Below, in pieces: positions 1 to 5,159 of a DNA stretch of 5,159 bases; the first letter of the stretch is position 1; each line of letters starts with the position of its first letter. This DNA is from Candidatus Hydrogenedentota bacterium (GTDB lineage: Bacteria; Hydrogenedentota; Hydrogenedentia; Hydrogenedentiales; CAITNO01): assembly GCA_903922535.1 (NCBI GenBank), contig CAIXUF010001031.1:1-5159 (forward strand), written 5' to 3'. Under the pieces are notes generated by a model. It had not been told where the DNA came from and ran no database searches. It was given only the letters and a program-made list of their open reading frames with translations. The position numbers were made by a program, and so were the translations under genes.

Positions 1-1
1 A

Positions 2-532
2 CCCTCAAAGTCTGGCGGCGGCGAAATGACAAACATGGGTTGTTATGCCATCGATTATGCCGTGTCACTCCTGGGGCGCCCGAAGGCGGTGACCGCCAAG
101 GCCCGCAAAACATGGGATGTTTACCGGCAGGCGGATGTCGAGAACTTCGGGCAGATCGTGCTGGACTACGGCGACTTCTATGCGTTTCTCGACGTGGGGA
201 AACAACAGCTTGAGGGGCCGTTGCGGCACAGCAACGCATTGACCATCGATTTTGAGCATGAGGCGTTCCATATCGATGCCAGTGCCGGCGTGGTAACGGT
301 CAACAACGTGCCGCAGGATTTCGCCAAGTTCGCCGAAGGCGCGCAGGCGGTGGGCGCGGTTGAGCAGTTGATCGCGGCCATCGAGAAAGGCACACCGCCC
401 TCCAGCGATGCGCCCTCCGGCGTCGCCGCAACGGAGGTGCTCATGGCGGCGTACAAATCCATCGTGGAGGGCGGTCCCGTACCGTTGCCGCTCGCGAGCG
501 GCAAAAACCCGTTGACGACAAAGATGAGATAG
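2..532 (+). CDS. Gfo/Idh/MocA-family oxidoreductase, C-terminal part (5' partial)
   Basis: The reading frame is open from the first bases of the window to a TAG stop, giving 176 residues with no start of its own; the N-terminal Rossmann NAD(P)-binding half must lie upstream. What remains is the C-terminal alpha/beta substrate-binding domain. A glycine-rich GGGEMTNMGCYAIDY segment at the very start matches the family's GGG-x-(M/L)-x-(D/N)-x-G-x-x-x-ID helix, and it is followed by LLGRPKAVTA. The end, SGVAATEVLMAAYKSIVEGG then VPLPL, is the usual closing helix and strand of these proteins. Family members are normally 330-400 residues and oxidise or reduce sugars, inositols or related polyols in the cytoplasm with NAD(P). 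The substrate cannot be told from this half. An internal ATG at position 26 is not the true start, because conserved domain sequence continues upstream of it. Family assignment is firm; exact function is unknown. Confidence 0.88.
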   Translation, partial: PSKSGGGEMTNMGCYAIDYAVSLLGRPKAVTAKARKTWDVYRQADVENFGQIVLDYGDFYAFLDVGKQQLEGPLRHSNALTIDFEHEAFHIDASAGVVTVNNVPQDFAKFAEGAQAVGAVEQLIAAIEKGTPPSSDAPSGVAATEVLMAAYKSIVEGGPVPLPLASGKNPLTTKMR

Positions 533-672
533 GGCAATGGCTTGACAGCTTGCGGATGCATTCCTTCACGCGAAGCAGCCACCCGTTTTCTTGCTGAAGG
601 GTGCCGGATTGCTGACACGTCCCCGGGTTGGCCCAAACTTTATAGCCCGTTGTCTGCCAGCAAGTGCGCATT
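533..672. other. short convergent intergenic gap
   Basis: This 140-base gap separates two genes that converge on it. A weak CACCC/GGGTG pairing near 575-600 has a long loop, and a TTGG-C-CCAA motif lies near 630. Neither is followed by a run of T on either strand, so no intrinsic terminator can be supported. No coding sequence is evident. Confidence 0.5.
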
Positions 673-1527
673 TCAAGGAGACACCGGTGCTCTGTGGCGC
701 CTTTTGGTTTGCGGTTTGGCTTGCGGTCTTGCCATCGCCAAACGTTCCGCGATGACCCGGTACACTTCCGGGTTCCACCTTAAGCCAAGATGGGATGCGT
801 GCACCTCGACATCCGTTTTGGAATTGCCGTTTATGCAGACCTGCCAGTCGATCAACCCATCGTTCTTGCTGTAAACGGCAGTCTCGGGAACACTCGCAGG
901 GAAGATGCCCCTCAGCATGGTGACGCCGGGACAGGGACAGTCGAGAGAAAAACAGTCTGTATGGGAACAGTTGCGGCGCGTGGAGACATGATCGCGCAGA
1001 AAATCGAGGCCGTACGCCACCAGCGGATTGATCTTGACCTCGCGGAAGGGGGAACCGAGCATGATCAGGGAGGCGACCTTGTCCGGCGCATGGTAGGCCA
1101 CCCCGCGCGCAATCAATCCGCCCAGGCTGTGGCCGATTAGATGGACTTTCCGGCCGTGCGCCGCGTACTCCTTTGATATTAGTTTAAACACACGCTCGGC
1201 GACCATTTCTGGGCATTCCACATTTATCCACATCCCTGTTCCCAGGGCCCTGTAGCCGAGCCGCCTTAACCAGAGACGCATTTCGAGAAAGCAGAGGTTG
1301 GTCTCGAGAAGACCGGGTATCACCATGACGGGTGAATTGTCGCCGCAGGGCACGCCAACGCCATAATAGACCCATGACGTCTTCAGTTGAAGGTACTCGA
1401 TCCAGCTCAGGCCCTCGCGCCAAACAGGCAAATTGTTTACAGTGCGTCCCTGCGTCTCTGTCCTGGACGCATTGGCCCTGCGCGCACATTTTCCACAGCC
1501 GCCCCTGTTGGGTTCTCTTCCTTTCAT
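673..1527 (-). CDS. alpha/beta hydrolase (lipase/esterase-like), cysteine-rich insert
   Basis: A complete 284-residue protein with an alpha/beta-hydrolase fold, probably an esterase or lipase acting on an unknown ester. The oxyanion-side strand VMVIPGL is at about residues 67-73. The nucleophile elbow GHSLGG is at 132-137, making Ser134 the nucleophile. The likely acid is Asp223 (in YSKNDGLIDW) and the likely base His246 (in HASHLGL), so the triad looks intact and in order. The start is the ATG at 1527, because AAGGAG sits exactly 6 bases upstream; a TTG six codons earlier is possible but would place that site inside the gene. There is no signal peptide or membrane segment, so it is probably cytoplasmic. 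Odd features are CxxC at residues 11-14, four cysteines at 187, 192, 197 and 199 in the region between the elbow and the acid, and a basic, proline-rich C-terminal tail. It is transcribed opposite to its neighbours and is probably its own unit. The natural substrate cannot be told. Confidence 0.85.
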   Translation of the reverse strand: MKGREPNRGGCGKCARRANASRTETQGRTVNNLPVWREGLSWIEYLQLKTSWVYYGVGVPCGDNSPVMVIPGLLETNLCFLEMRLWLRRLGYRALGTGMWINVECPEMVAERVFKLISKEYAAHGRKVHLIGHSLGGLIARGVAYHAPDKVASLIMLGSPFREVKINPLVAYGLDFLRDHVSTRRNCSHTDCFSLDCPCPGVTMLRGIFPASVPETAVYSKNDGLIDWQVCINGNSKTDVEVHASHLGLRWNPEVYRVIAERLAMARPQAKPQTKRRHRAPVSP

Positions 1528-1715
1528 TGCAGTCTCCTTACACAAGGAAACAACCGCGAAGCTGTCGGCGTTCCCGTTGGATTGGGTGTCTTCTCGGGGC
1601 GAACGCAGTAGGATAGGTTACCCAAGCGCCGGGCCACCCGGTCTTTGGTCTGTTGGATTTCCCGCCAGACCTGAAAACCCGGATCAAACGGTTGGACCGG
1701 GTCGCAAAGGGACAT
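1524..1715 (-). CDS. doubtful small ORF overlapping the hydrolase start (ATGA)
   Basis: A minus-strand frame from an ATG at 1715 encodes 63 residues and ends in a TGA that overlaps the hydrolase ATG as ATGA, the arrangement typical of translationally coupled genes. The first 33 residues contain a charged, potentially helical segment (VWREIQQTKDRVARRLGN) with mostly G or C at third codon positions, as in real genes here. Against it, no ribosome-binding site precedes the ATG, the last 25 or so residues are low-quality Pro/Thr/Arg sequence lying over the hydrolase leader, and I recognise no family. It may be a real short protein, a decayed remnant, or chance. The frame is also open further upstream, to a GTG at 1874. 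Confidence 0.17.
   Translation of the reverse strand: MSLCDPVQPFDPGFQVWREIQQTKDRVARRLGNLSYCVRPEKTPNPTGTPTASRLFPCVRRLQ
1534..1539 (-). promoter_or_regulatory. ribosome-binding site AAGGAG of the hydrolase
   Basis: Reading on the minus strand, AAGGAG is followed by six bases (ACTGCA) and then ATG. This strong Shine-Dalgarno site decides the start at 1527 over the in-frame TTG at 1545. Confidence 0.85.
1677..1702. repeat. weak inverted repeat (6-bp arms)
   Basis: ACCCGG at 1677-1682 is complementary to CCGGGT at 1697-1702, with a 14-base spacer. The arms are short and GC-rich, so this may be chance; it is listed because two stronger inverted repeats follow in the same spacer. Confidence 0.25.
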
Positions 1716-1752
1716 CCGAGACCGTCTGCGAGGTTGGACGCGCGACGGGCTG

Positions 1753-1788
1753 CCTGCCGAACCGGATTGCCAGGGCAAATCCGGCAGG
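1753..1788. repeat. nested inverted repeat / possible hairpin
   Basis: The outer arms CCTGCCG (1753-1759) and CGGCAGG (1782-1788) are perfectly complementary over 7 bp. Between them, GATT (1765-1768) pairs with AATC (1778-1781) directly inside the right outer arm, and GC pairs with GC around a CAGG loop with a one-base bulge. A competing fold pairs CCGGATT (1762-1768) with AATCCGG (1778-1784). No T-run follows on either strand, so it is not a standard terminator. It could be a transcript structure or a protein-binding palindrome; the role is unknown. Confidence 0.4.
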
Positions 1789-1847
1789 ACAAGTGGAATC
1801 TGCCGCCGCCTTTCCTTAAGATGGAACAAAGTGCCGCTCGGAGCTTC

Positions 1848-1864
1848 TCCGGGCGATGCCCGGA
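1848..1864. repeat. perfect 7-bp hairpin TCCGGGC-GAT-GCCCGGA
   Basis: The 17 bases form a perfect inverted repeat with a 3-base loop, and the stem is 6 G:C pairs plus one A:T pair. It lies about 180 bases before the GH36 start. No T-run follows on the plus strand (TTGG comes next), nor on the minus strand, so it is not a classical terminator. A regulator operator or a leader-RNA stem is possible. Confidence 0.45.
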
Positions 1865-2033
1865 TTGGAGACACGGGATCAAAGGAATCATTGCCATGGC
1901 GCGGAACCGTCTCCCGGTGTGTTGACCGGCAGCCTCCTGGCTATGACATTCTTGAATGCCCCACCGGCGCTTGGCCGGGACGCGTTCGGTCCGCCCAATG
2001 CCAAACCGCTTGTGCCAGACGGCATGGTTGCAC

Positions 2034-2038
2034 GGGAG
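2034..2038 (+). promoter_or_regulatory. ribosome-binding site GGGAG of the GH36 gene
   Basis: GGGAG ends 8 bases before the ATG at 2047. It selects this start over upstream in-frame codons, the earliest at 1831, and puts a signal peptide exactly at the N-terminus. Confidence 0.75.
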
Positions 2039-2046
2039 AAGAAACA

Positions 2047-4230
2047 ATGAAAAGCCGATTTCCTTCGCCTCTGTTCTTGGCCGCGACAATGTTGTTCTCC
2101 GCATTCGCCTGCGGCGCCGAGATTCCGGTCGAGCCGTATTCGTCACAGCCGACGGTCGGCGAGACGGCGTTCGTCGCGCAATGGAAACAGTTTCTCCTCA
2201 GGCAAGGGGACGCGACCGACGGGCGTTACGTCGCCGACCTCCCCTTCTCGTTCAAATGCGGCGAACGAAGCAGCCGGGAATGGGTCAAAATAGAGACGGC
2301 GGAAATCAAGTCGGGGGATTGGCAGAATGACAGGACGCGCACGCATGTTCTGAGCTGGAAAGACGCCCAGACTGTGCTTTATTGCGAGATGACACTGACC
2401 GAGTTTCAGGATTTCCCCGCCTTCCAATGGGTTGTCCGTGTCCGAAACGACGGACAGTCCGACTCGGCGAAGCTTCACGATTTCTGGGGAATCGACACCT
2501 GCTGGCATGCGGCTGACGCTTCGATGCCGATACTGCACCGTTCGGTCGGTGCGCCGGGTCACGAGGACGATTTTCACTTCATGAGCGAGGTCATGCACAA
2601 TTCGATGTGGGACCAACGCCGTCGGATCGCGATGGACACGCCCTCAAACACCGCCTGGGCACAGGCACATTCCTACCTCATTCCAAAGGACAAGCGTTCG
2701 AGCGCTGTATGGATGCCGTTCTTCAATTATCAGACCGGCGGCGACGGGCTGATCACCGGACTCGGCTGGAGCGGCGCCTGGCGGGCCTATTTCGATCATC
2801 AGGGTGGGGGGAAATCAACGATTCTGGCCGGCGTCGAGAACTTCGATTCGATCCTGCATCCCGGCGAGACGGTGCGGTCGACGTTGAATCTGGCCCTCTA
2901 TTGGAAGGGGGAGATGCTTCACGGCCAGAACATGTTTCGCAGACTGGTCCTTCAACATTATTCGCCGCGTGTCGATGGAAAGCTGGTTGATCCGCCGATT
3001 TCCGGACTTGTCTGGGGAGGGGTTCCGTCGAAGGAACATCTCGAATTCATCGACAAGGTCAAGGCGTACCAGATTCCGTTGGACGTCTATTGGTTTGACG
3101 CCGGTTGGTACGGAACGGGCGTTGTGCCGTCGTATTCGGTGTTCGAGGGCGACTGGGGGCCTATGGCCGGCGACTGGCGGCCGAATCCGAACTGGCACAA
3201 CGGAACGCTCAAGCCGGTCAGCGACGCCGCGCATGCGGCGGGAATGAAGTTTCTGGTCTGGGTCGAACCGTGCCGCGCCATTCACGGCCGGCCGGTCACA
3301 CTCGAACACCCTGAGTATTTCCTCACCGGAAATGCCGACGGCAAAATTCGCGACGGGCAAACGCTTCTTCTGGATCTTGGCAAACCGGAATCACTGAAGT
3401 GGGCGATCGATGTCGTGGCCGGTCTGATCAGGGACTATAACATCGACTGGTACGAGGAGGATTTCAATATCGAACCAAACCCCTATCTGGAAACGGCGGC
3501 CGAGCCCAACCGTTGGGGGATGAACGACATGCGGTTCATCGAGGGACATTTTGCCTTTTGGGACGCGCTTCTCAAGGAGTTCCCGCACCTGGCCATCCTC
3601 AATTGCGCCAGCGGCGGACGGCGCATCGACTTGGAATCGATTTCGCGGGGGCAACCGCTCTGGCGAAGCGATTACAACTGCTTTCCCGAAGCGACTGCCG
3701 AGTCGACGCAGGACCACAGTTATGGCATTCAGCATTGGCTCCCGATTCAGGGAAGTGCGACCCGCGGCTGGACAATTTTGGACACCTACGACGCCCGCAG
3801 CGCCTTGAACCCCGGCATGGAGAACTGGCTCGTTGCCAAGACGGAGCCGGAATGGCTCCAGATCAAGGCGAACGTTGTTCAGGCGAAACGCTGCAAGAAA
3901 TACTTCTTCGGCGACTATTATCCTTTGATTAACGAACAACGCAATCCGGCCGCATGGACCGCCTATCACCTGTATCTTCCCGAGGAACAGGAGGGGATGA
4001 TTCTTGCGTTGCGCCGAGCCACGAGCGACGTTCGCGCGATGACATTTGACCTTCTGACAATTGACCCTGCGAAACAGTGGAAGTTCGAAGACTATGATTC
4101 CGGAAAGACCTGGAGCGTGTACGGCGAGCAGATTCGCAAAGAGGGGTTCGAGGTCGTTATCCCGAACCGCCGCGATTCCCGTCTCATTTTTTACTCGGTT
4201 GATCGTGTGGATGAGCCGGGAAAGCAGTAA
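2047..4230 (+). CDS. secreted GH36-like (clan GH-D) alpha-galactosidase family enzyme
   Basis: A 727-residue retaining glycoside hydrolase of the melibiase type, expected to release terminal alpha-linked galactose-like residues. Residues 1-24 form a signal peptide: K2 and R4, a hydrophobic core at about 9-21, and cleavage probable after CGA, so it acts in the periplasm or outside. A beta-rich N-terminal domain (about 25-330) leads into a TIM barrel. There, DVYWFDAGWYG (W349, D351, W354) and FLVWVEP (W405, E407) are typical substrate-pocket strands. YEEDFN places the probable nucleophile at Asp472; NCASGGRRID (519-528) and LWRSDY place the probable acid/base at Asp542. A beta-sandwich C-terminus follows, ending in SRLIFYSVDRV. 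Length fits GH36 (about 700-750). The motif around Asp472 differs from classical KWDxN, so the sugar specificity may not be galactose. The GH127-like gene follows after 69 bases, probably as an operon. The start is fixed by its ribosome-binding site and signal peptide; the 72 upstream in-frame codons are non-coding. Confidence 0.88.
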   Translation: MKSRFPSPLFLAATMLFSAFACGAEIPVEPYSSQPTVGETAFVAQWKQFLLRQGDATDGRYVADLPFSFKCGERSSREWVKIETAEIKSGDWQNDRTRTHVLSWKDAQTVLYCEMTLTEFQDFPAFQWVVRVRNDGQSDSAKLHDFWGIDTCWHAADASMPILHRSVGAPGHEDDFHFMSEVMHNSMWDQRRRIAMDTPSNTAWAQAHSYLIPKDKRSSAVWMPFFNYQTGGDGLITGLGWSGAWRAYFDHQGGGKSTILAGVENFDSILHPGETVRSTLNLALYWKGEMLHGQNMFRRLVLQHYSPRVDGKLVDPPISGLVWGGVPSKEHLEFIDKVKAYQIPLDVYWFDAGWYGTGVVPSYSVFEGDWGPMAGDWRPNPNWHNGTLKPVSDAAHAAGMKFLVWVEPCRAIHGRPVTLEHPEYFLTGNADGKIRDGQTLLLDLGKPESLKWAIDVVAGLIRDYNIDWYEEDFNIEPNPYLETAAEPNRWGMNDMRFIEGHFAFWDALLKEFPHLAILNCASGGRRIDLESISRGQPLWRSDYNCFPEATAESTQDHSYGIQHWLPIQGSATRGWTILDTYDARSALNPGMENWLVAKTEPEWLQIKANVVQAKRCKKYFFGDYYPLINEQRNPAAWTAYHLYLPEEQEGMILALRRATSDVRAMTFDLLTIDPAKQWKFEDYDSGKTWSVYGEQIRKEGFEVVIPNRRDSRLIFYSVDRVDEPGKQ

Positions 4231-4285
4231 AGATGGATGGTATTATGCCACATCCCCGGCAGAATACAAGGACCTGATTGAAGTC

Positions 4286-4291
4286 AAGGAG
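4286..4291 (+). promoter_or_regulatory. ribosome-binding site AAGGAG of the GH127-like gene
   Basis: AAGGAG ends 8 bases before a GTG at 4300. An in-frame TGA at 4279-4281 rules out any earlier start, and the next ATG (4321) is too far from this site and would cut into the signal peptide. The site therefore settles a GTG start. Confidence 0.82.
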
Positions 4292-4299
4292 ATCGCCCC

Positions 4300-5159
4300 G
4301 TGCACACGTTCCATGTTCTCATGCTGGCCGCCGCAGTCGCGGCATCCACGACATTCGCCGCCGATTTGCCCAAGGGCGCGGGACCGTATGCTTCAGTGGA
4401 TCCCGGTCAGGTCAGCCTGGGCGGCGAAATCGGCCGCCGCATCGATCTCACCATCCAGAAGAATCTCCTGGCCGTCAATGTCGACGACGACTTTCTCAAA
4501 CCGTTTCACGAGAGGAAGACGCCGTTGTTTGGCTACATCGGGCTCGGCAAGCTGCTCGATGCCACGGTGAGTTTCGCCTATTACTCGCGGGATCCCAAAG
4601 CCGTTGAACTGAAAGACCATATGCTCGCGGATCTTCTCAGCACCCAGTTGGAAGACGGCTATATCGGCACCTTTCCAGACGGTGCGCGCCTTCGCGACAT
4701 CTTCGACGAGCACGAGATTGCCTACGTTATCCATGCCCTCGTCGACGACTATCGGCGTTTTCACGACCCGTCGTCGCTTCAAGCCGCCCAGAAACTGGCC
4801 GAATACGTCGTGACAAACTACAAGACGGCCGTTGCGGCGCGCGATCCGAAGCTGGTATGCACGGTCGACGTCGAACGGGCCTTCATTTTGTTGAGCGCGG
4901 CCACCGGCAACGCCCGATACCGCGATTACATCCTAGAACGCGACGGGCTCCGCCGCTGGGATTCCCCGATCGATCTGGTGAATGACGGTCAGTACAGCAG
5001 CGGCGACGGCCATGCCTACACGTTCATGAACCGGTGCCTGGCGCAGTTGGACCTGTATCGCGGGGAGCCGGATCCGAAGCTCCTCGGCCAAAGCCATCGC
5101 ATCATCGACTTTCTGATCAACGACGACGGCTTGATGATCACCGGCACATGCGGCCTGAC
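4300..5159 (+). CDS. secreted GH127/DUF1680 beta-L-arabinofuranosidase-like protein (3' partial)
   Basis: The frame opens at GTG 4300 and stays open to the window end, giving 286 residues of a protein usually 600-700 long. Residues 1-20 or 1-21 form a signal peptide (hydrophobic LMLAAAVAA core, cleavage near TFA-AD), although its n-region carries only histidines and no Lys or Arg. The mature part shows the DUF1680/GH127 (alpha/alpha)6-barrel signature: GGEIGRRIDLTI (41-52), YIGLGKLLDA (79-88), LEDGYIGTF (117-125), DEHEIAYVIHALVDDY (136-151) and GDGHAYTF (235-242). GH127 enzymes remove beta-L-arabinofuranose from plant glycoproteins and glycans using a zinc-bound cysteine nucleophile. The Glu-x-Cys and Cys-Cys residues that carry out this chemistry lie beyond the window edge, so activity cannot be confirmed. 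Other DUF1680 families (GH137, GH142, GH146 relatives) remain possible. It probably shares a transcript with the GH36-like gene upstream. Confidence 0.85.
   Translation, partial: MHTFHVLMLAAAVAASTTFAADLPKGAGPYASVDPGQVSLGGEIGRRIDLTIQKNLLAVNVDDDFLKPFHERKTPLFGYIGLGKLLDATVSFAYYSRDPKAVELKDHMLADLLSTQLEDGYIGTFPDGARLRDIFDEHEIAYVIHALVDDYRRFHDPSSLQAAQKLAEYVVTNYKTAVAARDPKLVCTVDVERAFILLSAATGNARYRDYILERDGLRRWDSPIDLVNDGQYSSGDGHAYTFMNRCLAQLDLYRGEPDPKLLGQSHRIIDFLINDDGLMITGTCGL

Larger units (their letters stand above)
1528..2046. other. divergent intergenic region, 519 bases
   Basis: This stretch lies between the start of the minus-strand hydrolase and the start of the plus-strand GH36 gene, so it should hold promoters for both. 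It contains the two ribosome-binding sites at its edges, a perfect short hairpin (1848-1864), a nested inverted repeat (1753-1788) and a weaker inverted repeat (1677-1702). Open frames cross it on both strands, but their translations are rich in Arg, Pro and Cys and resemble no family I recognise. I see no convincing sigma-70 promoter. A regulator-binding or structured leader role for the inverted repeats is inference only. Confidence 0.6.

Noticed and set aside
575..600. Terminator between the oxidoreductase and hydrolase genes
   Set aside because: Only a 5-bp stem with a 14-base loop and no T-run on either strand.
1528..1545. Hydrolase start at TTG 1545
   Set aside because: This would bury the perfect AAGGAG site inside the gene; ATG at 1527 has that site at the right distance.
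1610..1615. -10 box (TATCCT on the minus strand) for the hydrolase
   Set aside because: There is no recognisable -35 element at 16-18 bases, and an isolated hexamer is weak evidence.
1686..1695. LacI-type operator around CAAACGGTTG
   Set aside because: The palindrome is imperfect and short, and lies about 350 bases from the GH36 start with no regulator gene in view.
1653..1925. Plus-strand 90-residue ORF in the divergent spacer
   Set aside because: There is no ribosome-binding site, the composition is Arg/Pro-rich, and I recognise no family; it looks like a chance frame in GC-rich DNA.
1922..1950. Sigma-70 promoter for the GH36 gene (TTGACC, 17 bases, GACATT)
   Set aside because: The -35 match is good but the -10 box matches only three of six consensus bases, so it is not supportable as a feature.
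1831..2046. In-frame upstream extension of the GH36 gene by 72 codons
   Set aside because: The extension is Arg/Cys/Pro-rich and resembles no domain, while the ATG at 2047 has GGGAG 8 bases upstream and begins a clear signal peptide.
2069..2112. Lipoprotein signal (Cys22) on the GH36-like enzyme
   Set aside because: The residues before Cys22 (AFA) do not fit the L-A/S-G/A-C lipobox well; signal peptidase I cleavage after CGA is more likely.
1538..2146. Minus-strand 202-residue ORF across the spacer into GH36
   Set aside because: It overlaps the GH36 signal-peptide region on the opposite strand, is Arg-rich and low quality, and has no start signal.

Overview
The window looks like a bacterial chromosome fragment from a GC-rich carbohydrate degrader. 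It carries three recognisable sugar-metabolism genes and one alpha/beta hydrolase, with clear Shine-Dalgarno sites (GGGAG or AAGGAG, 6-8 bases from the start). A Gfo/Idh/MocA-type oxidoreductase beside secreted GH36-like and GH127-like (DUF1680) glycosidases is a mix common in Planctomycetes, Lentisphaerae, Kiritimatiellota and Hydrogenedentota. That placement is inferred from gene content; there is no marker gene.

Layout: (1) 2-532, plus strand, the C-terminal part of a Gfo/Idh/MocA oxidoreductase whose start lies before the window. (2) 533-672, a short gap between convergent genes with no convincing terminator. (3) 673-1527, minus strand, a complete 284-residue alpha/beta hydrolase (lipase/esterase-like) with a GHSLGG nucleophile elbow and an unusual cysteine cluster. 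(4) 1528-2046, a 519-base divergent region with several inverted repeats, both upstream ribosome-binding sites and a doubtful small ORF. (5) 2047-4230, plus strand, a secreted 727-residue GH36/clan GH-D alpha-galactosidase-like enzyme. (6) 4300 to the window end, plus strand, the first 286 residues of a secreted GH127/DUF1680 beta-L-arabinofuranosidase-like protein. It starts with GTG 69 bases after the GH36 stop and runs off the edge.

The two glycosidases probably form one operon that trims alpha-linked galactose-type and beta-L-arabinofuranose-type residues from plant or algal glycans outside the cytoplasm. The oxidoreductase could act on released or modified sugars, but it is separated from the pair by the opposite-strand hydrolase, so a link is only suggestive. 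No CRISPR array, tRNA, rRNA or insertion sequence was seen. The most notable items are the glycosidase pair, the non-classical GH36 nucleophile motif (EEDFN), the cysteine-rich insert of the hydrolase, and the hairpin-rich divergent region.
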